The notes under the pieces were generated by a model. The model worked only from the letters and a program-made list of their open reading frames with translations. It was not told the origin of the DNA and did not search any database. From positions 30,610 to 94,609 of the forward strand of contig NZ_JASCQP010000027.1 of the NCBI RefSeq assembly GCF_030010555.1: a DNA stretch of 64,000 nt. The letters are read 5' to 3'. Positions within the stretch are counted from its first letter, which is position 1; each line of letters begins with the position of its first letter. A program made the translations under genes and the position numbers. The DNA is from Halomonas rhizosphaerae. GTDB taxonomy: Bacteria > Pseudomonadota > Gammaproteobacteria > Pseudomonadales > Halomonadaceae. This document shows, one piece after another, positions 1 to 9,931 of the stretch.

Positions 1-724
1 CGGCCGGGGCGCCACCGTTCCAGTAGGCCTCGAAGAAGGCCTCCCCGGGTGAGCCGAACAGCGTCAGCATGGCGAGATCCACCTCCGGGTAGTGGCGATA
101 GACCGCGGGGTCGATGAGCGCCGGCCCCTGCGGGGTGTAGAGCACGTTGCCCGACCACAGGTCGCCATGCACCAGGCTCGCCGGGGCATCCGGCAGCCAG
201 GCCTCCAGGCCATGGGCGATGGCCTCGATACGAGCGCGCAGCCGACTCTCCATCAGCCCTCGCGCCTGGCAGGCATCAACCAGGGGCAGCAGGCGGCGAT
301 CGCGCTGGAAGGCGCGGCCGTCGGGCAGCGGGGCATTGGGTTGGGGCGTACGCCCGCAGGCATTGTCCCGCGGCCAGCCGTGGGCGTCGCCGGTCTCCGC
401 ATGGAGCCGGCGCAGCCCCTCGCCGAGACTCGCCTCGTCACCGGGGGAGCGCCCCGGCGTCAATGCCTCCATGACCAGATAGCCCCCCGCCTCGCCCAGC
501 ACCTCGGGCACGATCAGCCCGCTGCGAGCCTCGCGCAGCGCCCGCAGGCCCTCGGCCTCGCCGGCCAGCCGCTCGGGGTCGTCGCGCTTGACCACCACCT
601 CGCCCTGGTCGGTCGCCAGGCGGAAGACCTCGGCAATATCGCCGCCTCCCAATGGCTGCGTCTCGCCCCTTGGCGTCAGTCCGGCATCCGACAGCAGGGA
701 GGCGAGGGTCTCGTCGATCGACAT
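1..724 (-). CDS. Fructosamine kinase family protein (partial, 3' end outside window)
   Basis: Cytosolic kinase of the fructosamine-3-kinase/YniA family, which phosphorylates protein- or sugar-bound ketoamines (known family role; substrate here unknown). The visible 241 residues show the aminoglycoside-phosphotransferase-like fold: a beta-strand lysine at K46 (VVVKRD), the catalytic loop HGDLWSGN at 186-193 and the metal-binding IDPAVYRHYPEVDLAM at 204-219, all typical of the family. The start ATG at 724 follows an AGGG-type ribosome site. The gene runs off the left edge and lacks about the last 50 residues expected for the family. It stands alone, transcribed away from the fasciclin gene. Confidence 0.9.
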   Translation of the reverse strand, partial: MSIDETLASLLSDAGLTPRGETQPLGGGDIAEVFRLATDQGEVVVKRDDPERLAGEAEGLRALREARSGLIVPEVLGEAGGYLVMEALTPGRSPGDEASLGEGLRRLHAETGDAHGWPRDNACGRTPQPNAPLPDGRAFQRDRRLLPLVDACQARGLMESRLRARIEAIAHGLEAWLPDAPASLVHGDLWSGNVLYTPQGPALIDPAVYRHYPEVDLAMLTLFGSPGEAFFEAYWNGGAPA

Positions 725-793
725 GAGGCAAGGCTCCCTTGATTCAATGCCATGAGGGTCGCCAGTCCATAGAAGACTGTCAAAACCGGGACG

Positions 794-817
794 AAAAAAG
801 ACCGCCCGGAGGCGGCC
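794..817 (-). terminator. Rho-independent terminator after the fasciclin gene
   Basis: Read on the minus strand there is a GC-rich hairpin (arms gccgcc/ggcggt, tetraloop tccg) followed directly by six T. It lies about 55 bases after the fasciclin stop codon and fits intrinsic termination of that gene. Confidence 0.8.
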
Positions 818-870
818 AGAAGGGGCATTCAAGCAAGGAACAGGGTGTCGACCCGATCGGGATGCCGGGA

Positions 871-1377
871 TCACTCGGGCATCAGCACGCCGTCGATCAC
901 GTGGATGACGCCATTGCTGGCCTCGATGTCGGCCTGGACCACGGTGGCATCATTGATCATCACACTACCGTCCATGGTGGTGATGGTGATGTCCTGGCCC
1001 TGCACGGTGGTGGCGCTGTCGGCCGCCATGGCGTCCTCCGCCATGATCTTGCCGGGCACCACGTGGTAGGTGAGGATCGCCTGCAGCTGCTCCTGGTTCT
1101 CCGGCTCGAGCAGGGACTCCACGGTGCCATCCGGCAGGGCGGCGAAGGCCTCGTCGGTCGGGGCGAAGACGGTGAAGGGTCCCTCGCCCTTGAGGGTCTC
1201 GACCAGGCCAGCCGCCTCGACTGCGGCCACCAGGGTCTCGAACTGGCCCGCACCCGCCGCGGTGTCGACGATGTCCTTCTTCATGCCGTGGTTGTCGGCC
1301 TGCACGCCGCCGGCGAGCATCAGGCCCAGCACGCCGGCGCCGATGAACTGGGAAACAGGAGTGGTGAAGGTCTTCAT
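871..1377 (-). CDS. Secreted fasciclin (FAS1) domain protein
   Basis: 168-residue exported protein with one FAS1 domain, a fold used in adhesion and cell-surface interactions; bacterial single-domain members are often stress- or light-induced. Residues 1-27 are a signal peptide ending VQA. The domain shows the conserved H1-type segment [14 protein letters not shown], the YHVVPGK segment and the closing [12 protein letters not shown] chose ATG 1377 because it begins the signal peptide and has GAGGAAG upstream; an in-frame extension to 1473 has no support. The gene is monocistronic, with an intrinsic terminator downstream and a TATACA/TGTATA inverted repeat about 90 bases upstream. Confidence 0.93.
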   Translation of the reverse strand: MKTFTTPVSQFIGAGVLGLMLAGGVQADNHGMKKDIVDTAAGAGQFETLVAAVEAAGLVETLKGEGPFTVFAPTDEAFAALPDGTVESLLEPENQEQLQAILTYHVVPGKIMAEDAMAADSATTVQGQDITITTMDGSVMINDATVVQADIEASNGVIHVIDGVLMPE

Positions 1378-1465
1378 GGGGCACTCTTCCTCTTTGGCTG
1401 ACCCCGGACGCGTTGCGACCGGTGGGTTTCGTGGCTTCAGGTCGGTGGCCATCCTCGGCTTCAAC

Positions 1466-1491
1466 CTATACACAACTTAGTCACTGTATAG
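1466..1491. promoter_or_regulatory. Inverted repeat ctataca-N12-tgtatag, candidate operator
   Basis: Perfect 7-base arms at 1466-1472 and 1485-1491 separated by 12 bases, AT-rich in otherwise GC-rich DNA, in the gap between the fasciclin gene and the NIF3-like gene. Position suits control of the fasciclin promoter. TGTATA-type repeats are bound by some MerR-family (LitR/CarH) regulators; that link is inference only. Confidence 0.4.
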
Positions 1492-1635
1492 CTATTGGAC
1501 AAGTATTATTTTTCCCATCGCCCCAGGGCAACCGACCTCCTGCTCGTGAGCAGGAAGAGGCGCGGCACGGCTGACGCCAGCGCCGTGATATGGCACAAAG
1601 GAAGGACATTCATCCAGGCCAGAGGAGTAGAGACC

Positions 1636-1947
1636 ATGTACAAGTTGGCGTTCTTCGTGCCCGTCGCGGACGCCGAGGCCGTCAAGGAAGCCCTCTTCGC
1701 CACGGGGGCCGGGCGCATCGGCGACTACGAGGCCTGCTGCTTCCAGACGCAGGGCATGGGACAGTTCCGGCCGCTGGAGGGCGCCGACCCGCACATCGGG
1801 CGGGTCGGCGACCTGGAGCAGGTGGAGGAGCTGAAGGTGGAACTGGTCTGCGAGGATGCGCTGATCGATGAGGCGGTGGCCGCCCTAACGGCAGCCCATC
1901 CCTACGAGGAGCCGGCCTTCGACGTCTGGCGGCTGGCGGACTTGTGA
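1636..1947 (+). CDS. YqfO/NIF3-like small protein (NGG1p-interacting factor homologue)
   Basis: 103-residue protein matching the stand-alone form of the CutA1-like insert domain found in NIF3/YqfO proteins. It opens MYKLAFFVPV, has the glycine-rich GRIGDYEACCFQ at about 30-41 and closes with AAHPYEEPAFDVW, hallmarks of this family. The biochemical function is not established. ATG 1636 is preceded by AGAGGAG; a longer in-frame reading to 1495 carries no ribosome site and is AT-rich non-coding in character. It is followed after about 50 bases by the convergent end of the TRAP operon. Confidence 0.85.
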   Translation: MYKLAFFVPVADAEAVKEALFATGAGRIGDYEACCFQTQGMGQFRPLEGADPHIGRVGDLEQVEELKVELVCEDALIDEAVAALTAAHPYEEPAFDVWRLADL

Positions 1948-2000
1948 ACAACGACGCCACGGGCCGCAAAGCGCGTGGCGTCTGCCACAAGTCTACGAAC

Positions 2001-3296
2001 CTAGATGAAGCCCAGCAGGCGCGGCAGGAAGAGCGACAGTTCGGGAATGAAGGTGGTGATCAGCATGACCGGTATGCCCACGAAGGCGATCAGTTGCAAC
2101 GCCGGCGCAAAGGTCTTGTGGATCGACACCCGGCCGATGCGACAGGCCATGTAGAGGATCGGGGCGACGGGCGGACTGTTGGCACCGATCACCACCGAAC
2201 AGGCCACGATGGCACCAAAGTGCACCGGATGAATGCCGGTGTCCACCATCAGCGGCAGGAACAGCGGCGCCACCACCACCGTCACCGAGACGTCGTCGAG
2301 GATGGCGCCGGCCAGGATCAGGAAGACGTTCACTGCGATCAGGATCAGCAAGGGATTCTGGATCAGGGTGGTAATCAGCTCGGTGAGGTCCTGGGGCACC
2401 CGCTCGAAGGCCAGGATGCGACCGATCATGAAGGAGAAGAGCAGGATCAGGATGATCGACCCGGTGGTCTCCGCGGCGGCGATGACACTGCGCGAGAAGT
2501 GCATGAGTGACTGATCGCGGTAGACCAGAAAGCCGATGACGATGGCCGCGAAGGCTGCCACGGCCGCCGCCTCCGTGGGCGTGAATACCCCGCCGTAGAT
2601 GCCGCCCAGGATGATGAACGGTAGGCTGAGCGCCGGCAGCGCCCGCCAGGTGGCCACCCCCTTGGAGAGGAGCTTGCCGGTGGCCATGGTCTCGCCGGCC
2701 ACCTCCTGGAAGAGTCGCCCGCAGGCCAGGCGGTTGGCAAGGATGAGCCCCACGATCAGCAGCAGCGCCGGCCCCACCGTGGCCGCGAACAGCGCCGCCA
2801 CGGACTGCCGCGTCACGACCGCGAAGAGGATCATGGTGATCGAGGGCGGGATCAGGATGCCCAGCAGCGAGGAGATGCCGAGCAGCGCGGAAGCGTAGCC
2901 GCGCGGATAGCCGCGCTGCTCGAGCGGGCCGATCATGATGGTGCCGATGGAGGCCACCGCCGCCGTGGCGGTGCCGGCGATGGCGCCGAACACGCCGGAG
3001 GCCAGCACCATGGAGGCGCCCATGCCCCCGCGGCGCCTGCCGACCAGCGTCTCGATGAAGGTCACCAGGCGACTGGCGATGCCGCCGCTCTGCATCAGGT
3101 AGCCGGTCAGCACGAACAGTGGTAAGGCGATCAGGATCACCGAGTCCACAGAGCGGAAGCCCTGCATCATCAGGGTATCGAGGTTGGCATCGTAGGCCAC
3201 CGCCAGGTAGGTCAGCACCCCGGCGAAGGACCAGGCAACGGGCACACCCAGCCCCATCAGCACCAGCAGCAGCAGAATCGCGAACAGGCCTTCCAT
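2001..3296 (-). CDS. dctM: TRAP transporter large permease (DctM family)
   Basis: 431-residue integral inner-membrane protein, the ion-driven channel subunit of a tripartite ATP-independent periplasmic transporter. Around twelve hydrophobic segments are visible, with DctM hallmarks such as the PVAWSFAG segment near the start, GIPPSITMILF-type loops and the NSPPVAPILYM stretch late in the protein. Start ATG 3296 overlaps the dctQ stop codon by one base (TGATG), so the two are translationally coupled. Cargo cannot be deduced from the permease. Confidence 0.95.
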   Translation of the reverse strand: MEGLFAILLLLVLMGLGVPVAWSFAGVLTYLAVAYDANLDTLMMQGFRSVDSVILIALPLFVLTGYLMQSGGIASRLVTFIETLVGRRRGGMGASMVLASGVFGAIAGTATAAVASIGTIMIGPLEQRGYPRGYASALLGISSLLGILIPPSITMILFAVVTRQSVAALFAATVGPALLLIVGLILANRLACGRLFQEVAGETMATGKLLSKGVATWRALPALSLPFIILGGIYGGVFTPTEAAAVAAFAAIVIGFLVYRDQSLMHFSRSVIAAAETTGSIILILLFSFMIGRILAFERVPQDLTELITTLIQNPLLILIAVNVFLILAGAILDDVSVTVVVAPLFLPLMVDTGIHPVHFGAIVACSVVIGANSPPVAPILYMACRIGRVSIHKTFAPALQLIAFVGIPVMLITTFIPELSLFLPRLLGFI

Positions 3297-3823
3297 CAGG
3301 ACTCCTCCCTGGCCGGCGAATAGCCGGAACGGGCAGCGCGCAGTTCCGCGCCTCCCTGCCAGACATCGCGCAGCGCGTAACAGAAGCAGCCGATGCTGGC
3401 GACCATGATGGCCGCCTGGGAGACCCACAGCGGGATAGAGAGCTCCGGGGTGTGCTGGGGACGCTGCACGCCCCAGGCCAGCATGCGCATGGCCCAATAG
3501 ACGAAGCAGGCACTGATGACCGCCACGATCACCGCCACCAGGGTCTTGTGCAGCGCCTTGAGGCGGGCATCGCGCAGCTGCAGTTCGAGGAAGTCCACCA
3601 CCAGGTGTTCATGGCGACGGCTCGCGATCAGCGCCCCGGTCATGTAGAGCCACATGCCGGCGAGCATCACCAGTTCCAGGATGCCGACCAGCGACCAGCC
3701 GAAGACGTAGCGCGCCAGGATCAGGAAGAGCATAAGCCCCATGACGAGAAGGCTCGTCACGAAGGCGACGGCGTTGAGCAGCCAGCCGACCTTCTCGTCC
3801 AGGGCCTTGAAGAAGGGTTGCAT
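3296..3823 (-). CDS. dctQ: TRAP transporter small permease (DctQ family)
   Basis: 175-residue membrane protein with four hydrophobic helices, the usual size of a DctQ subunit, which pairs with DctM. It has the typical LILARYVFGWSLVG segment after helix 1 and a charged RRHEHLVVDFL motif after helix 2. ATG 3823 was chosen because it sits just before the first helix with GAGG upstream. It is the middle gene of dctP-dctQ-dctM; a strong hairpin lies in the gap before it. Confidence 0.93.
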   Translation of the reverse strand: MQPFFKALDEKVGWLLNAVAFVTSLLVMGLMLFLILARYVFGWSLVGILELVMLAGMWLYMTGALIASRRHEHLVVDFLELQLRDARLKALHKTLVAVIVAVISACFVYWAMRMLAWGVQRPQHTPELSIPLWVSQAAIMVASIGCFCYALRDVWQGGAELRAARSGYSPAREES

Positions 3824-3843
3824 GAGGAGGCCCTCGCAACGGG

Positions 3844-3871
3844 GGCGCCGGCCCGAAAACGGGCCGGCGCC
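3844..3871 (-). promoter_or_regulatory. 12-bp perfect hairpin in the dctP-dctQ gap
   Basis: The gap between dctP and dctQ holds a stem ggcgccggcccg with its exact complement around an AAAA loop. There is no T-tract, so it is more likely an mRNA-stabilising or attenuating element than a full terminator. It would let the binding protein be made in excess over the membrane subunits, a common arrangement for such transporters. Confidence 0.6.
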
Positions 3872-3890
3872 AGGATTCAGGAGGAAAACG

Positions 3891-4907
3891 TCACAGCGGC
3901 GTGGCGTTGGCGCGGATGGTGTCCATGATCTCGGCGCCCAGCTCTTCCTCCATGAGCGGCCAGACCTCGTCCCGGGCGCGGCGAGCGAAGGTGTCGAGGG
4001 TTTCCTCGGGCAGGGCAAAGTACTCCATGCCGTCTTCCTGCGCCTTGGCGATATAGTGCTCGTCCCGCGCCCTGGCCTCGACGAACTGCTGTTCCATGAT
4101 CTCGTGGGCCGCCTCGCTGACCACCTGCTGGTGCTCCTCGCTCAGGCGCTCGTAACTGTCCATGTTCATGGTCAGGATGCCGGTCATGAAGAAGTGCTTG
4201 GTGTGGACGTAGTAGTCCAGGGTGTCGCGGAAGTATTCATAGGGCCAGTAGATGACGTTGCCCGCCTCGCCATCCACTACGCCGGTCTGCAGCGCGGTAT
4301 AGACCTCGCCCCAGTCGATGGCGGCGGTCTGGTAGCCCAGGGCCTGCATGGTCTGGGGCGCCGGGAACACCGGCATGGTACGCACGGTCAGCCCATCGGC
4401 GCCCTCGATGTCGAGCGCGTACTGGTCGCGCGATGCCACGCCATTGAACCCCTCCGGCCAGGGGCCGAAGAACTTCAGGCCGATGTCGGCGAAGATGCCG
4501 CCAAGCAGCTCGTTGACCCAGCCACCCGGACTGTAGGCCTGGACGGCCTCGTCCCAGGACAGCGTCATGTAGGGGGTATAGATGACCCCGATACGCTTGT
4601 CGTAGGAGGTCATCGGCCAGCTGAGCATCATGTCGACACCGCCCGCCACCAGCAGGTCGAAGACCTCCTGCTGCCCGCCCAGCTCGTTCTGGTAGTAGAC
4701 CTCGACCTCGAGGTCGCCGCCCGACTTCTCCTCGATCAGCCGACGCCACTCGTCGAGGGTATCGCCCGCCGGGGAGCCCTGGGTTCCCGAGTCGGTGGCC
4801 AGGCGCAGGGTAGCGGCCTCGGCGGCGAGGGAGGCTCCGGCAAGCAGGAGGGCGGCGGAAAGAGCGGTCAGGGTGGGAAGGAGGCTCCCCTTCTGCTGAA
4901 GCGTCAT
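3891..4907 (-). CDS. dctP: TRAP transporter solute-binding protein (DctP family)
   Basis: 338-residue periplasmic binding protein that delivers substrate to DctQM. Residues 1-31 form a signal peptide (hydrophobic core, cleavage after AEA), and the mature protein starts TLRLATDSG, as usual for the family. The ligand-clamping arginine is probably the one in LTVRTMP at about 175. Substrate classes for this family include C4-dicarboxylates, sugar acids, ectoine and taurine; none can be assigned here. It is the first gene of the operon, with its promoter in the 4908-5381 gap. No dedicated regulator is adjacent. Confidence 0.93.
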   Translation of the reverse strand: MTLQQKGSLLPTLTALSAALLLAGASLAAEAATLRLATDSGTQGSPAGDTLDEWRRLIEEKSGGDLEVEVYYQNELGGQQEVFDLLVAGGVDMMLSWPMTSYDKRIGVIYTPYMTLSWDEAVQAYSPGGWVNELLGGIFADIGLKFFGPWPEGFNGVASRDQYALDIEGADGLTVRTMPVFPAPQTMQALGYQTAAIDWGEVYTALQTGVVDGEAGNVIYWPYEYFRDTLDYYVHTKHFFMTGILTMNMDSYERLSEEHQQVVSEAAHEIMEQQFVEARARDEHYIAKAQEDGMEYFALPEETLDTFARRARDEVWPLMEEELGAEIMDTIRANATPL

Positions 4908-6137
<1,230 letters not shown>

Positions 6138-6158
6138 GGCGCTCAGGCGCTGCCCCCG

Positions 6159-6716
6159 TCAGGCACTGCCAAAGTAGCGCTCGCGATCCTCGGCGGTGAT
6201 GTCGCTGACATGCAGCGGGAAGGCGGCCTCCCGCCGATCGGCGTAGAAGTGGCGCAAGGTGCGCTCGATGGTCGGGAAGGCGAGCTCATCCCAGGGGATC
6301 TCGTGCTCCTCGAACAGCGCCACCTCGAGGCTCTCGGGCCCCGCCTCGAAGCCGCCGGCGAGATCGGCACGGAAGATCATGTAGACCTGGTCGATGTGTG
6401 GCAGGTTGATCAGGGTATAGAGCCCATGGATCTCGACCTCGGCACAGGCCTCCTCGCGGGTCTCGCGGGCGGCCGCCTCGACGGTGGTCTCGGCGTTCTC
6501 CATGAAGCCCGCCGGCAGGGTCCAGTAGCCCTTGCGCGGGGGAATGGCGCGGCGGCACAGCAGCACCCGGCTGCCGCTCACTGGCAGGGTGCCGGCAACG
6601 ATGCGCGGGTTCTGGTAGTGAATGGTGCCGCATTCGTCGCAGAAGTAGCGCGGCCGGTCGTCCCCGTCGGGAATCGCGAAGCGCACGGTATGGCCACAGT
6701 GACTGCAGAAGTTCAT
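6159..6716 (-). CDS. Nudix hydrolase with N-terminal zinc ribbon
   Basis: 185-residue cytosolic pyrophosphohydrolase. A zinc ribbon (C4, C7, C26, C29) precedes a Nudix domain with the box starting at G70: E76, then RETREEAC at 84-91. The canonical glycine of the box (EExG) is cysteine 91 here. The layout resembles the zinc-ribbon Nudix proteins related to NADH pyrophosphatase, but the substrate is not known. ATG 6716 starts right at the ribbon. It is divergent from the CoA pyrophosphatase-like gene at 6820. Confidence 0.9.
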   Translation of the reverse strand: MNFCSHCGHTVRFAIPDGDDRPRYFCDECGTIHYQNPRIVAGTLPVSGSRVLLCRRAIPPRKGYWTLPAGFMENAETTVEAAARETREEACAEVEIHGLYTLINLPHIDQVYMIFRADLAGGFEAGPESLEVALFEEHEIPWDELAFPTIERTLRHFYADRREAAFPLHVSDITAEDRERYFGSA

Positions 6717-6819
6717 GGCGCTCCCTGGCAGGCTGGCGGGCGGCATGACGGCCACCCGGTCAGGGCTTGACGCCGCTCATGGCGGCCGAGTAGAAGGAAT
6801 CAAACCCGATGGAAACCCC

Positions 6820-7440
6820 ATGTTAGAGAACCTTCGCGAACGCCTGCAAGCACACCGGCCACGCCGGGTCGGCCTGCGCCTGCCCGAGGCCGCGGTGCTG
6901 CTGCCCATCGTCGACCGCCCCGAGCCGACCCTGCTGTTCACCCGCCGCGCCGACCATCTCAATACCCATAGCGGCCAGGTAGCCTTCCCCGGGGGCAAGC
7001 GCGAACCACAGGACAGCGACCTGCTGGCCACCGCGCTGCGTGAGTCCTGGGAGGAGATCGCCCTGCCCCCGGAGCGCGTGGAGCTGCTCGGCCGGCTGTC
7101 GGACGTGGTCTCGCTGCATGGCCTGCGCGTCACCCCCTGGGTGGGGCTGATCGCGCCCGACCTGCCGCTCGTCCCTGACCCGGGCGAGCTCGACGCCATC
7201 TTCGAGGTGCCGCTATCGCACTTTCTCGAGGACCAGCGCACCCACACCGACGTGATCCGGGTGGATGGCCGCGACTACTACGTGCCCAGCTACCGCACCG
7301 ATGGCCACGTGATCTGGGGGCTCTCCGCGATGATGCTGGTGGAACTGCTCGCCGAGGGCTTCGCCATGCCGATCAACCTCTTCGAGCGCCCGCCGGGCGA
7401 GCTGCTCTTCCGCCCCGAGCGCCGGGTCTCAAGCCCATGA
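6820..7440 (+). CDS. nudL: CoA pyrophosphatase (NudL/YeaB-type Nudix hydrolase)
   Basis: 206-residue Nudix enzyme of the CoA-diphosphatase group, expected to cleave CoA and derivatives to 4'-phosphopantetheine products and 3',5'-ADP. The group signature HSGQVAFPGG is at 50-59 and the Nudix core RESWEEIAL at 74-82, where the usual Gly is Ala. ATG 6820 fits the family N-terminus; upstream in-frame codons overlap the Nudix gene promoter area. The stop codon overlaps the next ATG (ATGA), so it is coupled to the oxygenase gene. Confidence 0.9.
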   Translation: MLENLRERLQAHRPRRVGLRLPEAAVLLPIVDRPEPTLLFTRRADHLNTHSGQVAFPGGKREPQDSDLLATALRESWEEIALPPERVELLGRLSDVVSLHGLRVTPWVGLIAPDLPLVPDPGELDAIFEVPLSHFLEDQRTHTDVIRVDGRDYYVPSYRTDGHVIWGLSAMMLVELLAEGFAMPINLFERPPGELLFRPERRVSSP

Positions 7441-8105
7441 CGACGACCGCCATCCCCGCCGGCACCGCTCTGCCCCGCGAACGGCTGGCCGAGCTGGTCG
7501 ACGCCCTGGTGGCGCAAGGCTGGTACGTCGGCGAGGCATTCATCCCCGCGGAGCTGTGCGCCGAGCTCTACCAGGAAGTGGCCGCCATGGCTGACCACGA
7601 GGCCCTCGAGGAGGCCGGCGTCGGTCGCGGCCAGGCACACGCCCTGCGCCGGGAAATTCGCGGCGATGCCATCCGCTGGCTGGACCGCGAGAGCCGTGCC
7701 CGTCGCCGCTACCTGGAGGCCATGGGCGCGCTGCAGCAGGAACTCAATCGGACGCTGTTCCTGGGGCTCTTCGAGTACGAGGCCCACTTCGCCCACTATC
7801 CGTCCGGCGCCTTCTACCGGCGACATCTCGACAGCTTCCGTGGCCGAGCCAACCGGGTGGTCTCCACGGTGGGCTACCTCAACCCCGACTGGCCCGCCGA
7901 CGGCGGTGGCGAGATGGTGATCTTCGCCGCCGAGGACCCGGAGCGCGAGCTGGTCCGGGTCCGCCCCGAGGCCGGCACCTTCGCCTGTTTCCTCTCCGAG
8001 AGCGTGCCCCACGAGGTGCTGCCGACCCGCCTGCCGCGGGCCAGCATCGCCGGCTGGTTCCGGCGCAACGCCTCCCTGGGCGGCCTCGTGGACCCCGCGC
8101 GCTGA
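7437..8105 (+). CDS. 2OG-Fe(II) oxygenase (SM-20/prolyl 4-hydroxylase-like)
   Basis: 222-residue non-haem iron dioxygenase. The iron triad is visible as H130-L-D132 and H192 (SVPHEVLP), with the 2-oxoglutarate-binding arginine at R201 (RASIAGWF). This matches the SM-20/P4H group that hydroxylates protein side chains; the target is unknown. It is translationally coupled on both sides: ATGA overlap with nudL upstream, and its TGA shares a base with the kinase ATG downstream. The three genes look like one operon. Confidence 0.9.
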   Translation: MTTTAIPAGTALPRERLAELVDALVAQGWYVGEAFIPAELCAELYQEVAAMADHEALEEAGVGRGQAHALRREIRGDAIRWLDRESRARRRYLEAMGALQQELNRTLFLGLFEYEAHFAHYPSGAFYRRHLDSFRGRANRVVSTVGYLNPDWPADGGGEMVIFAAEDPERELVRVRPEAGTFACFLSESVPHEVLPTRLPRASIAGWFRRNASLGGLVDPAR

Positions 8106-9673
8106 TGACGGATGGGTCCGCGATGGGCGAGGCACAACGACTGCGGGCACGCCTCGCCGAGCTTGAGGCGCACAACGTGGCCCTCGAGGCCGAGAAGGCG
8201 CACTACCGCTGGCTCGCCGACAGCACCACCGACCTGATCTCCCGCCACGCCCGGGACGGCACCTTCCTCTACGCCTCCCAGGCGGCCCGGGACCTGCTCG
8301 GCTATGAGCCCGAGGTACTGATCGGGGTCTGCGCCTACGACCTCTTCCACCCCGCGGACCTCAGCGACCTGCTCAACAAGTCACCGCGGGTCTACTACCA
8401 CGACGGCTTCTACCAGCAGACCTACCGCTTCCGCGCCCGGGATGGCCACTACGTCTGGTTCGAGACCACCAGCCGCACGCGCCGCGACCCGGCCACCGGC
8501 GAGCTGATCGATATCCTCTGTGTCTCACGGGACGTGAGTCGGCGCATCTGCATCGAGGCCCACCGCGAGCGCCTGGCCCGGGTCGTGGAGTCGACCACCG
8601 ACTATGTGCTGTTCGTCGACGGCCACGAGCGCATCTTCTATTCCAACGAGGCCGCTCGCCGGCTGCTCTCCCGTCCGTCACGACGCTTCCGGGAAGACAG
8701 TGAGGCGCCCCTCGATCAGGCCTACACCCCTGACGCCCTGGCGATATTGCGCGAGATCGTGCTGCCCGCCGTGGCACGCTACGGATCATGGAGCGGCGAG
8801 CTCGAGATGCGCGGCCCACACGGGCCCGTGCCGGTGCTCAGCGTAGTGATGGCCCACTCGGCGCTCGGCGCCGAGCCCGACCACCTCTCGCTGCTCAACC
8901 GCGATATCGGCCTGCGCAAGGCCGCCGAGGCCCAGGAGCGCCGCCATCAGGAGCAGATCGCCCATGCCAACCGTCTGGCCACCACCGGCGAGCTCGCCTC
9001 CAACATCGCCCACGAGCTGAACCAGCCGCTGGGCGCCATCGCCAACTACGCCAGCGGGGCCCTGATGCATCTCGCCGCCGACCCGCCCCGTTCCGTCGAT
9101 GAGCTACGCCTGCCCCTCACGCGCATCAACGCGCAGGTCCAGCGCCTGGCCGAGCGGCTGCGCCATATCCGGACCTTCGTGCGCAAGGGGCAGACGCGCC
9201 CCCGGCCGGTGATGCTGCAAGAGGTCATCGACGCCGCCTGCCGGCTCTGCGAGTGGCAGTACCAGCAGGCCGGCGTGGCGCTGGAGCACGACCTCCAGGA
9301 CGGCCTGCCCCGGGTGCTGGCCGACCCGGTGGCCCTGGAGCAGGTGCTGGTCAACCTGCTGCTCAACGCCCTGGAGGCGAGCCGCGGCCGGCCCGACGCC
9401 GACCGGGTGGTGATCCGCGCCCGGCGCACGGGCCCTCGGGAGGTCGTCCTCACGGTCAGTGACCGCGGCCCCGGTGTACCGGCGTCTGTGCGAGAGCATA
9501 TCTTCGCCCCCTTCCACACCAGCCGGCCCGAAGGACTGGGGATGGGCCTCGCCATCAGCCACTCGCTGATGGAGGCCATGGGCGGTGACCTGCAGTTGCT
9601 GCTCGACGACGGCGCCGACGGTGCCACCTTTGCCGGAACATTGCTCTGCGAACCCGGGACTTCGATACGCTGA
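8105..9673 (+). CDS. PAS-PAS sensor histidine kinase (FixL/DctB-like)
   Basis: 522-residue cytosolic sensor without obvious membrane helices. A short coiled coil (8-32) is followed by PAS 1 (about 33-148), PAS 2 (about 155-270) and a HisKA domain with phospho-acceptor H303 in ASNIAHELNQPLG. Then comes an HATPase domain with NLLLNALEA, DRGPGVP and GLGMGLAIS boxes. The type resembles FixL/TodS-class kinases that partner with FixJ-type regulators. No intact regulator follows; instead a receiver fragment abuts its stop codon. The best candidate partner is the FixJ-like gene at 19857. Confidence 0.93.
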   Translation: MTDGSAMGEAQRLRARLAELEAHNVALEAEKAHYRWLADSTTDLISRHARDGTFLYASQAARDLLGYEPEVLIGVCAYDLFHPADLSDLLNKSPRVYYHDGFYQQTYRFRARDGHYVWFETTSRTRRDPATGELIDILCVSRDVSRRICIEAHRERLARVVESTTDYVLFVDGHERIFYSNEAARRLLSRPSRRFREDSEAPLDQAYTPDALAILREIVLPAVARYGSWSGELEMRGPHGPVPVLSVVMAHSALGAEPDHLSLLNRDIGLRKAAEAQERRHQEQIAHANRLATTGELASNIAHELNQPLGAIANYASGALMHLAADPPRSVDELRLPLTRINAQVQRLAERLRHIRTFVRKGQTRPRPVMLQEVIDAACRLCEWQYQQAGVALEHDLQDGLPRVLADPVALEQVLVNLLLNALEASRGRPDADRVVIRARRTGPREVVLTVSDRGPGVPASVREHIFAPFHTSRPEGLGMGLAISHSLMEAMGGDLQLLLDDGADGATFAGTLLCEPGTSIR

Positions 9674-9792
9674 TGCTTGACGGGGCCATGGCCATGTCCG
9701 CGCTGAAGGCCGGTGGGCAAGAGGCGATCATGCGGGGCCATACCGACGAACGTCCCGATATGCGTGCGGTACCGTACAGAAAGCGTGCGTGA
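9673..9792 (+). pseudogene. Relic of a response regulator receiver domain
   Basis: An ATG sharing a base with the kinase TGA opens a 39-codon frame containing AMAMSALKAGGQEAIMR. This lines up with PMAVSALKAGAFDFIEK of the intact regulator at 20124-20172. By hand, 29 of 39 bases match between 9676-9714 and 20115-20153. The N-terminal half of the receiver, the rest of it and the HTH domain are missing, and the frame ends early. It is best read as a deletion remnant of the regulator once co-transcribed with this kinase. Confidence 0.6.
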
Positions 9793-9931
9793 TGGACGCC
9801 AACCTACAGCCTCAGGGCATGCAGATCCGTTGGCCAAGCGGGAGCGGGTCGCAGCGCCCTTCCCCAAGCCCCGGACACGCGCCCCGCAGTGAGCCCAGAA
9901 TGGCGTGTCGGGTCCGGTCAGGAGCCTGCAC

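Noticed and set aside
965..1384. Minus-strand frame with a run of histidines ([13 protein letters not shown])
   Set aside because: It is a shifted reading of the fasciclin gene; the His run comes from repeated atggtg/gtgatg codons for ITITTMDG. No ribosome site.
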